A stretch of 64,000 nucleotides of DNA from Schizophyllum amplum (taxonomy: Eukaryota; Basidiomycota; Agaricomycetes; Agaricales; Schizophyllaceae), in NCBI GenBank assembly GCA_007026445.1, contig VDMD01000095.1:32180-96179 (forward strand), written 5' to 3'. The stretch's first letter is position 1, and the number at the start of each line of letters is the position of its first letter. Of the stretch, positions 11,691 through 23,940 are shown piece after piece. Under the pieces are notes generated by a model, which did not search any database, had not been told where the DNA came from, and was given only the letters and a program-made list of their open reading frames with translations. The translations under genes were made by a program, and so were the position numbers.

Positions 11691-13874
11691 TCACAAGTCC
11701 CGCGTCACCAAATCGACATCCCGCCAGCCCTTCAGCAGCGCGCGGCGCACGCTCGCCAGGCCCGGCTCCGGGCCTTTCGTCCCCACGTCCTCCGTGCCCG
11801 GCGCGGGGTACGTATAGTCCTTGTTGCCGGCGACGAGGTCGTGCGCGGTGCGCCGGTCCGCGGGTGCGAACGGCTGGTTCCACATGCTGAAGACGAAGTC
11901 GTCGGGCTCGGGGGAGGTGTGCTGGAGGGTGAGTTAGATAAGACATCAGATGAAGGTTGAGAGGAGGAGATAGATGGGATACGCACAGCAGTGATTTCGT
12001 GCAGCTCGCGCTGGATGGAGAGGCAGAAGCCGTCGAGGTCTAAACAGGGTTAGCGTGTGCGTGACACTGGCTCTGAATAGCGCGCACCGAGATCGTTTTC
12101 ATCGTAATTGAAGGGGTTTTCGCTAGGTAGCATTAGTAAGTTAGTCATGAAGCAACAGGCGAAACTATATGAACGTACATCTCCTGGCCAATCTCGAGGA
12201 AACCAAGCAAAAGGAAGGAAGCGAAAGCGGTGCCTGGTATAGTGAACCAGTTCATGAGAGGATAGAGCTGGAACTGCATGGGAGTCAGCAGCAGAAACGT
12301 GTAGACATCTACGGTTCGAAGCTCACGGGAAGGAAGAGGAGGTAGAGCCTGCAGAGCGTGGTGAGCAGTGAATTGGAAAACGACAAATAACCTATTTACC
12401 AGAGTGACATGCGGAGGTGAGCCTGGTACGCGAACGGCAATGGCGTGCTGCGGATGCGGTCGAGGTTGGTGACCGTATCCTGCAGCATACCGAGCGCGTT
12501 GCTCAGTCCAGTCGCGATCGCCGGCTGGACAAGTCCCCTGCGCATCAAGACTAGAAATACTCGTCAGCACGTATACCCTGTCCCGCTGATGTCCACCTAC
12601 ACGCAGTGTACCTAACATGTCGTTAGCATCACGAGCACAAGATAGTAAGTACCACGTACGTTGACAGATACAAGCAAATCTCGAACGGCACATTCGAGTC
12701 AATCGCCTCTGGCTTCACCTTCCTTCCAAGAATATTGCGCCCCCCAATCGGCTGCTCCTGCACCTCCTTCTTCTTACCCACCATAATTTTGTAGCAGTAC
12801 CTAAACAGTCTGAACACCGGCAGATAGTCGTAGAAAGACGGGTTCGGCGGGCTCCGCGCGGGGCGCAGCGGCCGGTGGGGCTGAATGTCCGGCAGCGCCT
12901 TTTCGGGGTCGAAGAAGCTCTGGCGGCGCTTGCCGCGCCCCAGGGAGCGCATCCAGCTCTTCTCCGAGCGCGCGTCGTCGCCTGCATGGCCGCCCACGGT
13001 GGTGCTGCGGCTCTGCGCGCCGGGCGCGTCGGGGAGCGAGGCGGTGTGCTTGAGCGGCGGGCCGTGCGGGTCGTCGGAGGCGGCGCGTGGGTTGGGATCG
13101 TGCGTGTGGTTCATGGGGTGCGCGGCCTCCTCGGAGGCCCACCAGAGGGGGGTCATGTCGGCGTCGGTGTGGGCGGTGCTGGCGTAGCGAGGGAGGAAGC
13201 AGAGGAGGGGGTAGAGGTCCTGGTAGTAGATGCCGGGCTCGCCGCGGAGCTGGTGCTTGACGGAGACGGAGAAGGCTTGGACCTGGGGGAGGGAAAGTGT
13301 GAGATGCGAAGATGAGGGAAGGGTGATACGCACGAGGTTGATCATGCTCTTCTTCTCGATGATGCACTTGAGGGCGCTCGTGGCGGGTTTATTATCTTTG
13401 GCCGGACGGTCGTTAGAAACGTGGATCCACATCTATGAGCGGTAAGAGGAAACTCTAGACATGCACTGCGCAACGCACCATCTGCGCTAGATTGCGCGAC
13501 GCAATTGTGATATTTGTCCACATCTTCCGTCCATCCTGATACCTGCAGTGCCCGTTAGTCGCCTGTATTCAGTCACGTCGACGTGCATACATACCTCTCG
13601 TACGCAGTCGAAGTTCGGAACGAGATAACCAGACCCAACACGGTACCGAGGACGGTCAGCAGCGCGTTGCTGACGCCCAAGGTGTGGGAGGTAAGCTCGG
13701 ATACACACGCCACCACTGCGCGCTCGTCAGCTTGAACAAGTCAGAGTGAAGTGCGCACTCACTCGTCGCGATCAGGCTGAAGAAGAAGACCTCTGGCCAT
13801 ATATCGTTGATGACGGTCGCATTGAACCGCTTCAGCGTCCAACGCCCGCGAAACAGTGGATTGACCGCGACCAT
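11691..13874 (-). CDS. bestrophin-like (UPF0187) anion channel protein
   Basis: Twelve exons give 538 residues with all phases agreeing: 13874-13763, 13715-13595, 13542-13479, 13432-13334, 13282-12660, 12611-12601, 12550-12400, 12348-12327, 12273-12179, 12122-12088, 12039-11987, 11921-11691. Family features: N-terminal WPEVFFFSLIAT helix, LTVLGTVLGLVISFRT, SRNLAQMMWIHV, RNILGRKVKPEAIDSNVPF, LDRIRSTPLPFAYQAHLR, then LYLLFLPFQLYPLMNWF and GFLEIGQEIENPFNYDENDL. These match the fungal bestrophin/RFP-TM family of predicted chloride channels. A long Ser/Pro/His-rich insert (about residues 160-255) is probably cytoplasmic. Exon 6 is an 11-base microexon needed to keep frame (YTAF). Exact channel activity is inferred from family only. 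Confidence 0.87.
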
Positions 13875-15720
13875 GGTCGAGTGAGGGGATGCTTGTTCGG
13901 GGAGTCAAGCGAGGACTATATTCGTGAAGCGAATGATGTGCAAGCGAGGGGAATTAGCGAAAGGAGCGTATCAGCTTCGAGCGCGCCTTATAGATGTGGA
14001 AGAGGTCAAGAAGCGAGGAAAACTTCGAGCGCGACACGAGGCAAGGTGCGCGCGCGTCACAGGCCTGATGGAATGACCCCTGCGCGGATTGGATGGCCCT
14101 GCGTCAGCTGAGCGCCGGAGCAAGGGACCCGCGGGGTTTATAGTTGGAAAGCGCGGAATCAGTTGAGAGCACAAGAGCATATCTGGAATTGCAGACAAGA
14201 GCTTTCCGCACTACAATGGAACGGAGACAATTGAAGAGGACGAGGAGGAGGTGGTCCAGGCAACGTCACACCGTAAATGAACCGTCACATGTGACGGTTC
14301 GCGCGCAACACCGCGTTTTATGAATTAAATCGCGACCGGATTCATGTGCGACTAAGCTACATCAGGAAAATGACAGCCCCCTTTATTTTGGACCATCTCG
14401 TGTTATAATATCAATATGTGCCATGAGATTTGGCTCATCTCATAACGTGATTTGCGTGTGGGTACAACAGCTATAGCATGGCATTCTGCGTGATCTCATA
14501 GCGCGCCACATCTCACGACGTATCATACCAGTGCGCGCCACATTTTCCGACAAGTCATAGGACTGCACGCCACGTCTCACACCGTGTTACGACGCCGCGC
14601 GCATCATCTTGTCCCACATCTTACCAGGGCTGGGGGGGCCCGATATCATACTATCGACGAGTGCCGGATGTCTAACGATAAGTCATCACAATCTCTGCAT
14701 AATCTTATGGCTCTTGATGGATATCGTACAGGGTGTATAGCAGATTCCATAATTTGGGTTTGCTCTCACAGATTACACATAATTTCACAATATTCATTTA
14801 TCTAGAAGGACTACATGGATATGGCTACAAACACTGTACTGTCCGCCATCCGTTGACCATCCCACATGCAGGCCTGTCATTGAAGAGACGGCTGAGCTGT
14901 TAGGGTATCGTGAGTATATGGACCTCAGAAGTTCGACGTACGTACCAATGCATGAGCGAAAACCGAATCAAGGATGTTGACACACTGCATATGCACTTAA
15001 GATATCAGAGGGTACGAGTGAGGGTGATGGACAACGGACCTAGGCGATTTGAAGGATTCGATGACTGGGATAAAGTGACGATTGGGCGGCAAAAGCGAAT
15101 ATGTATATTGACGACATCGACGCTGACATACGTGTTCAACGCAATATGGACAGTGCACTGGAGGGCCATCATCTGGCATTGGAAGGGTGGTGTTAGCGCA
15201 AGCAGGAGAGGAACATAGATGAAGACACTGACTTGACGATGGTTCGAAGGTAAGCACGAGAAGCGCGAGGACGAGAGGGAAAAATGCCTGGATGCACACG
15301 GACGGGATCAGAGCGAGGCATCTGAAAGCGTTGTTAATGGCTAGTTCGAGACGTCGAAGTGCGCTGCACGCACCTTGCACCCAGAGCAGACAATCCTGCA
15401 TTGAAGGTGCGACAGCGGCATACATGAGCCTTTGGCTGTCGCATAATCAGGTATGAAGGCGGCCGCAGTGACGCGTCAGCCGCAGTGACGCGTCAGCAGC
15501 GAAGGCTCAGCTGAGCAAGTCGACGGTCAACGCATGGCCGGGGTGGTGGTGGTGGTCGAAAACGAAGGGTGCTGCGTGCGCGCGCGGCTTACTAATATTC
15601 GATCCGGCATCTGCCGACTTTTCGTGGCGTACGATCGGACGGTCTTCCCAATACCTCTGCGTTGGCTGCCGCAAAGAAAATCTATGGCTCTATTGACTGA
15701 AAGAAAATTCTATGGATTGT
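13875..15720. other. long intergenic interval with weak repeats
   Basis: About 1.85 kb between two minus-strand genes. Bases 14494-14585 hold an imperfect tandem repeat of about 32 bases (three copies sharing GCGCCACATCTCAC-like cores). A second short direct repeat, GCCGCAGTGACGCGTCAG twice, lies near 15464-15498. The minus-strand frame at 14997-15425 was considered and not accepted. No tRNA or conserved coding signal recognised. Confidence 0.45.
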
Positions 15721-16707
15721 CTAGATGGCTCGCCCCATGCCCTCTGCTAGCCGTCGTGTCTGGACGAGCTGTCGAAGGGCCTCTCCGCATGCGATTATAT
15801 GGTCCGCGGCTCTCAGCACACCGTCGTCCTCCCGAATCGCAAAGTAATACAATCCCACAAGGGTGGTATCAAAGTTCCTACCACCGACATCGAACGCTTC
15901 CACGGTGAGGTAGTCCACGTCGTACCCCATCATGGCGAGCGGGATGTCGCGGACGGATGGGAAAGCCGGTGAGCCCATGACGAGGTCGTGCATCTTCGGT
16001 GAGCATAGCTTTCGCAGAACTGGGAGGTCGCCGTGTATGCCGTGGTGAATACCCTCGTATATGTAGTCGGGAGGGGGCGGGTAAATGTTTGTGGTGACGT
16101 CGCTGGGAAAGAGCATGCTGATAATGTTCGCGTCGATGGTTGCACTCTGGCGGGAGTAGCGTTCACGAATCTGAGTTCAAGTGAGTGATCTATGTCAAAG
16201 AAATGTCTGGTGTATTGAACGCACGTCAGACAGCTGATGCTCGTCCTGCTCCCGTGTGACTTGTGCTACACCATCCGCGGTCTTGAAAAGACCTGGCATC
16301 AGGTCTATGTTCGAGCCGTTTGGCGCGCGGCGCGTCAGAGTATCGACGCATAGCCTTGGTAGTGTGTGAGCTTCAACCTGACGAGAATAACTCATACGCA
16401 GACATACCCGAGCTTGGTGCGAGCGTTAGCATCGAGGACTGTTCCAGGACCTTCCCATGATGGCTGGAAGTGCGGCAGCGGTGTAGGCCGATGGGGAAGG
16501 GGGCCGACCATCTGTATAGCAGTGAGTTTCCACTCTACTGGCCGAAGGACTGAAACTAACCGCACTAGGCAGCCTAAGCGTCGGAGGAGGAGGAGAGGCA
16601 GGCGGCAGTGCCGGAGTGGCAGACGGCGATGCCATGCTGACCGTGCTGGGATGGCGCAGCATCGGAGGAGGTACGACGACCTGGCCGGAGTCCATGTCGA
16701 CGTCCAT
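15721..16707 (-). CDS. uncharacterised protein, 276 aa
   Basis: Four exons (16707-16561, 16511-16408, 16354-16225, 16170-15721) with all phases agreeing. I do not recognise the family. The N-terminus is Pro/Ser-rich and disordered in appearance (begins MDVDMDSGQ). The centre contains RRAPNGSNIDLMPGLFK and ERYSRQSATIDANIISMLFP. The C-terminal 150 residues are one exon with HGIHGDLPVLRKLCSPKM and a mixed alpha/beta character. No signal peptide or membrane segment. It is divergent from the gene at 16944, with 236 bases between the start codons, so the two may share a promoter. Confidence 0.65.
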
Positions 16708-16943
16708 GAAGGTCAAGACGAAGAGCACGGTGAGATAAAGTCGCGCATTTCCGTATTTATATGCTGAATATATCGTCTCATAATCTAGCCTCGCGTTTGA
16801 CGGCGGTGGCGTCTCGGGGATTCTTCCGGCCTCCCCAATGATGGCGGCTCCACCTGCGTCAACGCGAAGCGCACCCCCCCACAGTAACGGCTTTGTCGCA
16901 CCGCCCTCTTCCGTGACTTTGTCGCACGCAACCTTACACCGCC
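16708..16943. promoter_or_regulatory. 236-bp shared divergent promoter region
   Basis: The interval between the start codons of the minus-strand gene (16707) and the plus-strand gene (16944). It must contain both 5' leaders and core promoters. I see no canonical TATA box. Confidence 0.4.
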
Positions 16944-18459
16944 ATGCCGTCCGAGAGCGGAACCGCCGACAACGAGCACGTACAGCAAGAACGCGAGATT
17001 CGGAAGCAGGAGAGAGAGCTGAAGCGCAAGCGAGAGAAAGAGGCGCGTTCATCCTCGCCCCGAAGTCCGACTTGTCCTGCTTACACTGACCTTTGCTAGG
17101 CTTTCAAAGCGGCGCAAAAGGATAACGCACTTCTGAGGCAACGCGAGGCGGAGCACGTCCAAGAAAAGAAGAATCTCGAGGCGAAGCTGCAGAGCGTTGA
17201 AGAACGCATCAACGAACTGACGGACGAGCAGCCTAGCAAGAAGCGCTCCAAGACCGACGACGACGAGGAGGACAGCACAGACTCTGGCACCAAGAACGCA
17301 GAGACGACCGCTTTGCACGTCGGCAAGCTCATCACAATCAAGTTCAAGATGTGGACGACCTGGCGCGCTCTGGAGTACCTACCGCCGTCCACTCATGGCC
17401 AGTCCTCAGACGACGAGCAGGACGAGGACATTCCGCAGGACGTGCAAGAGGAGACGAAGGCCGACGCGGAGCTCATCTGGCAACAGATTCCGGAGTCCGT
17501 TAGGGCGCATATCGGGCTCGCGAAGGTGAAAGCCAAGGTCAGTGCCATGTCATTGAGTCCATCCTTAAAGGCCCTGACATCTATGACATCCTTATAGCTC
17601 CGAGACGGTCTGCGAGGCATTCGGTCTCAGACCGTGGATAATGTCGTCAATATCGCTCATGAAGTCTTCGATGTCCCATCAACCGACTTTCCGGAGTTCA
17701 AGGACAAGTCGAAGCGCCCCTTATTACCGGCGGTCCAGCTCTTGCTCAAGCATGACCGATTCCTATACGACCGCTTGCCAGACACGGTGGCGAACCGGCG
17801 CGAAGGTTATATGCGGCATCCGTGCATTCACCGAGTGTGTACTGCGGAACATGTTTCTGGTTTGACGCTGACGCTACGATCAGATCCTTCGCATTGTGAT
17901 GCTTGGCAAAAGCGCTGTCACCTCGGGAAGAGCGACAAAGGCGCGCAGCCCCTATGCGAAAATCCTGGATGTCCGATCAGTTACTTTGCCGATGCTTGCC
18001 TTTGCTGCCACCATCGTACGCATATTCAACACAGTTGCAGGTCAAAGACTAATTACTTAACAGGCGTACTTCGTGCTCAGCAGCCAGCCTGAATTGAGTT
18101 CCGAGGGCAGCGGCGGCTTCGAGTTCAACAACTTCTACGACGAGCAGATCCGTCGTCTCAAACGCGCGCAAAACACGTCGGTCGCCAGCAACAGGCGCCT
18201 TCAAGCATTCATTGAGCATCTCAACAAGGATCTCTTCCCCGCCCATCATGACGCGAAGCCGCAGAGCGAACGTAGCAAGCAGGAGGACGCCTTCAATGCT
18301 GCGCTGGAGGAAGAAGCGGAGCAAGAGAAAGCGGAGCAAGAAGCGCAGGATGCGCAGGAGCGCCAGAGGCGCGCCAACGAGATGTTTGGCCAGGAGAATG
18401 AGCATCCGAGTCAAGGCGGCGATGGGCCATCCGGTGGAGATGGGTCGGGGCAGCCTTGA
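16944..18459 (+). CDS. coiled-coil protein of a basidiomycete-expanded DUF6532-like type
   Basis: Exons 16944-17042, 17100-17537, 17598-17834, 17884-18015 and 18064-18459 give 433 residues. Residues 10-80 form a charged coiled coil (many E/K/Q/R). The middle contains LRDGLRGIRSQTVDNVVNIA, LLLKHDRFLYD and VTLPMLAFAATIAYFVLSS. This layout resembles the uncharacterised DUF6532-type proteins common near transposons in agaricomycetes; that is a tentative recollection. The C-terminus is Glu/Gln/Ala-rich then Gly-rich. The first intron is uncertain: the best model uses a GC donor (GAG|GCGCGT) with a CTGAC branch site and AG at 17099. It ends about 200 bases before the transposase start, on the same strand. 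Function unknown. Confidence 0.6.
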
Positions 18460-18663
18460 GAGCCAAGTCTTGCGTTTTGTTTCCTCTTATACAAATCGAT
18501 TAACTGAAGGACACCTCTAATACATATATGCATGGTCCCTGTATCTGCGAGGTGAATCTTTTGAGCGGGACGGGCCAGTGAACAGTGGTATCATGTGACT
18601 AAGGAACTCGGACCGCTGCCATCGACGTCAGTGCGCACAGTCCATCATCTATCTTCTTGCTTC

Positions 18664-21600
18664 ATGAATATGAACCGGCGCACGCAGACACGGCGCGAGC
18701 AACGTGAACGACGCGGAGAGATTACGCGACTCCAGCGTCAAGGTGCATCCAAGCCCCCCGGATTCGAAGAATGCCACGCGTGCCACGGCTGGTTCAAGAT
18801 AGCGCGACGGGGGATTGACAATCATAGGCAACGCTGTCCTGCTCGATCTTCTCAGCGGCCCCTCCCATTCCATGACAACAGCTCAAACCGCTCATCCCCC
18901 CGATCTGCAACAACTCGCAAGAGAGACATGAATGAATCGGAAGGCTCCTCGGACTCATCATCTGGAGACACAGAGCGGGTCGTTCGCCCACCTCCGCGGA
19001 AGAAGCCTCGCCAGCACCGAGCGCCCACGTCCCCTTCGCTATCATCTCTGCATATGCCTGAAGACATTTGTGACAAAAATGGTGCGTGGTCTGGGTGGTA
19101 GCCGATGGTTTTGCTGATGCATAGCTAGATACGACGATTCTAGGCAGTGATACGGACATGTCCACCGACTCTGACGGTTTCCCCTCCGACCTTGAGTTCG
19201 GAGAAGTCTGGATCGAGTATCATCCCGAGTCTGGCCTGCCAGATACCGTCTACAGTGCCTCCAACGGCGCTGCCCAAGCCAAACCTGTCCTTCCGCATTC
19301 CTTCGCAAACGAAGCACCACCATGGCATCCATTCAGCACCCGCGAGAATTTTGAGCAAGCCGAACTCTTCATCCGATACGGCTGCACTGGCTCCTTCATC
19401 AATGAGCAGCTCGCACTCAATCACCGCGCTGCGCAGGAGACGAAGGTGACCATGAGAAACGCGCAGGAACTCCGCGAGATCATGGCCGGTTTACCAAAAG
19501 CGGAAGGGCATGCAGAGGTGAGATCAGTCCCGACGAACAGCTACAGTCTGCTCACCTATCTGTACTAGTACGAGCAGACCGTCATATCCGTCGAGTTTCC
19601 AAAGCAAGAAGCAAGATCGTATACAGTGCACCACAAACCCATCATGCCCGTCGTGCAGGGCCTTCTCGAAGATGAGCGTCTTCAGGATCGCATAGACCTG
19701 TATCCGCAGCGGCGATACGTCGCGCGCCCAGGGGGAGGAGGAGTCATGCGCGTATGGGAGGAGATGACATCGGGCGACGATTCATGGAACCTGCAGGTAC
19801 GTCTATGTTGTTGATATCGGGGGCAAAACTCAACTTTTCCTGGCTCTAGACTGCATTAGGCTCTTCGGCGTTCGGTATATATCTGCAGGTGTACGTTGAC
19901 GCCACGCACGTCACTTGTTTTGGCAATGTCAAGTATTGGGGTGTATACATATGGCTGGCAAATATTCCTAAGGCGGATCGTAACGATCCCGGGGGTCTTG
20001 GTCGAGCAACACTCATCGGATTCCTGCCAGTTGTATGCGCTTCGCACATTTCCTCTCTAATAAGGCTAATTCTGGTCAAGGTCGACAAGAAACGTACAGA
20101 CAAATCCCACAATCTCGCTCAGCACCGGGCTCTTGTGTACCACGCTGCGTTCGACGTGATCTTAGCCGATGTCAAGGTAGCTGCTGAATTTGGTACCTAC
20201 TTAAACTTGAAGATCGCATATACGGAGCTCAAGCCTGGCCGTCTCATTTGTGTTGTTGTATCGTGTGACTACGAAGACATGTATGTATGCTATACAGACT
20301 CTTGCAGGACAAGTACTGACGTGAGTCATGTTCTAGGGCTCGTGCGGCGGGTATCAAAGGCGTACACGGGCATTTTCCTTGCCCCATCTGTCTTGTCCCA
20401 CGCGAGGAGCTCTGGAATCTGTTAATGTCTTGGCCCAGTCGCACCGCCTGCGAAGCGAAACAGCTGCTTGTGACTGCGGAGGGGGAAGCGACGCAGAAGA
20501 GTAAAAAAGAGATCCTCAATCAGCAGTCTCTTCGTCCCATTACGGTGCGGGTGCTTTGATTGTTGTCACTGCGGAGACTGACTTACTTTTGCTTGAAGAA
20601 CATTTTCAACGAAATTTTCGGCGAACTTATGAGCGTTGGTCAAATGTTCGTCCTTGATCCCCTTCATCAGATTGAGCAGGGTGAATGGGGTCGGCACTGG
20701 TGGTCGTGGCTCCTAACGGCGCTACCGGAAACATCACTAGAGGAGATAGACAGCAGGTAAGCAGCTTTCCGAAGGCTATCTCTGTGGTATACTCATACAC
20801 CATCTCTCTGGGATTTTAGCTTCAAGGATTCCCCTCGTCACCCGGGCGTGCACCATTTCCGTAACGGAATCACGGAGCTCAGATATATCACCGGAGGAGA
20901 ACAGGGGCAGATACTCGCTGTGAGAACTGCCTTCCTCGTACTGATCTAGTTGTTGACCTCGTTGACACGCAGCGTATATCTCCATTTCTTGTCGGTCACT
21001 GGAAGACAGTCCGTCACGAAAACAAGGTCCTACGTGCCCTTCGCGCCCTCGCCGTCATACATCTTCTTACCGCGCGCTTCCGGGTGCATACGGAAACCAC
21101 GCTGCACTACCTCGATGACGAGATAATCAAGTACAATAACGCGTGCAATGTTTGTAGCCATCTCGGCCTGCAGAACATCATCTGATCACGCATTGCAGGA
21201 CATTCGTAGCGACGAGGATTTCGATATCGACTTCAATTGGCCAAAACATCATCTCCTTTCGCACGCGGCCGAGCTTATCAGGCGTAAAGGCCCGGCTGAT
21301 AACTATGAGACCGGCCTTGGTGAACGCCTCCACCCACAGGTCAAGCAGGATTACAAACGAAGCAACAAGCGCGAGACTACCACGGATCAGGTAATCATAC
21401 AGCGCTCTAGTACTGCAGAGTATCAGATTGCTCATCGTTCTGACTTAGATTATGTGGATGGCACAGGAGCGAGACTCGCTGCTGCGAATACGCGCCCAAG
21501 TTGATCGCTACGACGCCTTCTGCGAGGCGTTGGATGACCAGGACGGCATCAACAGCACCGAAGATGAGAACGAAGACATCCGGACCAAACTCGCTGCCCC

Positions 21601-22230
21601 CGAGAGACGCCGAGTAACTATGCAGCACCTAATCCAGTCGGAGCTTCCTCAGCTCGAGACGCCCGCGGCCGTATTTCGGAAATTATCCCAAGCTTTACGC
21701 CACTTGCTTGGTCAGCCAATTACCGAGAAGGAGCTCAGATCGTGTTTGGTGCGTCGCTACTCCTTGCAGTGCATCGTCATGATCCTTAGCCTCACGCTCA
21801 TATTATCTATCCCTACTAGGTGCGCGGATTCCGCTGTCTGCATGTACGCTTTATTTGCATGATGAGCTCCCAACTTCGCGTAGACACAATACGGACGAAC
21901 TCGAACTGGCAGAAGCAGGGTCCACGGCACGATTGCGTTCTCATCAAGGTCGGAGAACAAGAATACGAGTTTGGGCAAGTCTACGCTTTTGTAGAACTCA
22001 CTGTGCGGACTCAGAAGCTTGAGGTTGCATATGTCCGCCGATTTAAAACTCGCGGACGGCATCCGGCTTCTAGATACATCGAGTTGGAGAAGGGTGGTGT
22101 AGACATGATTCCGGTCGATTCCATTGAGCGGGCCGTCGAGCTGATACCTCCCTCATCCAATAACAAATACCTGACAGTCGAGGACCTCGAGCCGGATATG
22201 TACCTCAGGCTGAAGTACACAGTACAGTGA
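18664..22230 (+). CDS. Plavaka-type (CACTA-related) transposase, intact
   Basis: Twelve exons (18664-19081, 19129-19517, 19569-19796, 19850-20032, 20081-20280, 20337-20544, 20599-20756, 20820-20919, 20973-21149, 21199-21390, 21449-21748, 21820-22230) join without a stop into 987 residues, all phases agreeing. N-terminal Cys/His finger (CHACHGWFKIARRGIDNHRQ followed by RC), a charged Ser-rich linker, then the Plavaka core: PPWHPFSTRENFEQAELF, RVWEEMTSGD, the Asp-bearing YVDATHVTCFGNVKYWGVYI, GFLPVV, HGHFPCPICLVPREELW, FVLDPLHQIEQGEWGRHWW, NWPKHHLLSHAAELIRRKG and GERLHPQVKQDYKRSNKRET. Plavaka elements are cut-and-paste DNA transposons abundant in basidiomycetes. I could not find terminal inverted repeats in the flanks, so the element's limits are unknown; it could be a young copy or a domesticated gene. 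Confidence 0.85.
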
Positions 22231-23316
22231 TATTCTTCCTATACGCAGATAATACAGCAAAATGATGCGCTATATAAGTCCCGCCTGAGCTATCGCCCTC
22301 TATAAGATCTGCCTTCTCTTGTCACGCCGTATACCATTGCAGTGAATGTCTTATCACGCGTTGCCGGGTGGTATAGCACATAATTCTGACTTATTTGACC
22401 GCGCGGCGGTCTTATTGTACCCTATGATCTGGCTCATCCTGTTGCGTGTTATAAGACAGTCGTCATTTTCCTGATGTAGCGACGACGACGGCCTAGCGTT
22501 TTGGGGCATTATCATCTCAACTGAAGGTGTATCTTCCTCGGCACGCTTACGGATGGCAGCAAGCAGAATCACTCATCAGTGTTGCAAGTTACAGTGAACA
22601 CTGAACCTGGTACGAGCAGGAGTTTGAAACAGGTGGGACATCTGGACAACACGATGCGGCTAAGAACACGGAAGATCATCATGAGTCACAACACTTCTCA
22701 TTCTATGCATGGGGCTGTGTGCCCGTCTACAAGTCCTCCGTACGCAGGACCAGGCGAACTGTACAGTACCAAGCAGTGGTACGCAAACGAGAACTGAGGT
22801 ACACAAGTACACAAGCGTATGAACGAAGGGGGAGACGAAGGCGCATAGCGATAAGTAATAGGTAAGATAGAGATCATCGTCTACGTAGACAGCCAGAGTC
22901 CCGCGGGAGACCAGAGTCCCGACCCCATTGGCGTAGCAAGGAATGTAAATTGAGATCCGGGAGCGAAGTACCCTGGGGGAGAGGCATCCTGAGAAGACCC
23001 GAAGAGATGATACCCAAGGCAAAGGGGAGCATGCTACCTGGGAGAAAGAACAAAGGGGAAAAAATCCGTGATACTTAAGGATAGAGAGATGGGGGAACAC
23101 AATGATCATTAGAGTTCGTGAGGGGAATGAACATGAGAGCGGGAGTGGTGGACTACAGCATCTCTGCCAACCTGCAGCGCCTCGTCAGCAGCTGATCAGA
23201 ACAAAGGGCACAACCCACGCACCTCGATCCGTGCAAGAACGGATTCCGCTTCTGCATATCCTCGAGCGTGACCGAGCGCCGGTCGACCGCGTCCCACGAG
23301 TCCATCGTGCCGTGCC
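22231..23316. other. intergenic with small inverted repeat
   Basis: Contains a possible short element at about 22347-22459: TGTCTTATCACGCG near the left pairs with GCGTGTTATAAGACAG near the right, around the palindrome GACCGCGCGGCGGTC. It may be a small MITE or part of the transposase element's 3' end. The rest shows no coding exon; it is the downstream region of the minus-strand gene that follows. Confidence 0.4.
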
Positions 23317-23940
23317 TCAGGTGGCCGAGCGGCGGCGGGGGCGGCGAGGACAGCGGGTGGCGAGCACCGAGTCCTCTGACGGCGAGCGGCTCTCGTTGCG
23401 CACGAGCCGCGGCACGCGCTCCGTGTCCGTACTCGTCTGGCGACTCGATGAGGCAGACGCGGGCATGGCGCGCACGTCGACCGCCGAGCGCGAGCGGGCG
23501 CCCGCGTTGGGGCGGCGGGGCTGCGGCCCGGGCAGGTCGCTGTCGTCGCGGCTGCGCGAGGCGGGGGTTGCGGACCTGCTCCGCGCGAGCGGCTTGCGGG
23601 GCTTGGAGCGGCGGGTGAGGAAGCGTATGGAGAGGAAGCTGCGGAGGCCGCGGGAGGGGGAAGTGGGGCGCTCGCTGGATTGAGACGGCGATGTTGCGGG
23701 CCGCGCGGCGGGCACCGGGACGTCGGGGAAGCTGACACCGCGGGATGGAAGCTGGCGGCGGGGGGCGCGGTAGCTGCCACGGGGGGCGTCGTCCCCGGTC
23801 TCGTCCTCCTCGGTGAGGGCGTCGCCGGGGGAGAACATCCACTGTGCGACCTTGCTGTTGGAGTCGAGCCCCCCAAGCTCGGCAAAGGCATCGTAGACTG
23901 AGGCTCGGACGGCGGTGGACTGGCGGTTCACGTAGACCAT
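23317..23940 (-). CDS. uncharacterised Ser/Arg/Pro-rich protein, 207 aa
   Basis: A single open exon starting MVYVNRQSTAVRASVYDAF. The first 40 residues look folded (AFAELGGLDSNSKVAQWMFS); the rest is low-complexity, rich in Ser, Arg and Pro with SxxRS-like patterns, and probably disordered. I do not recognise the family. The strongly GC-rich DNA keeps several frames open on both strands, so the C-terminal half could be read differently or be spliced. Confidence 0.5.
   Translation of the reverse strand: MVYVNRQSTAVRASVYDAFAELGGLDSNSKVAQWMFSPGDALTEEDETGDDAPRGSYRAPRRQLPSRGVSFPDVPVPAARPATSPSQSSERPTSPSRGLRSFLSIRFLTRRSKPRKPLARSRSATPASRSRDDSDLPGPQPRRPNAGARSRSAVDVRAMPASASSSRQTSTDTERVPRLVRNESRSPSEDSVLATRCPRRPRRRSAT

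Noticed and set aside
12875..13315. Plus-strand ORF of 146 codons
   Set aside because: Antisense shadow of the long exon of the bestrophin-like gene.
14997..15425. Minus-strand ORF of 142 codons with a hydrophobic segment
   Set aside because: Candidate splice sites give stops in most phases and no family is recognisable.
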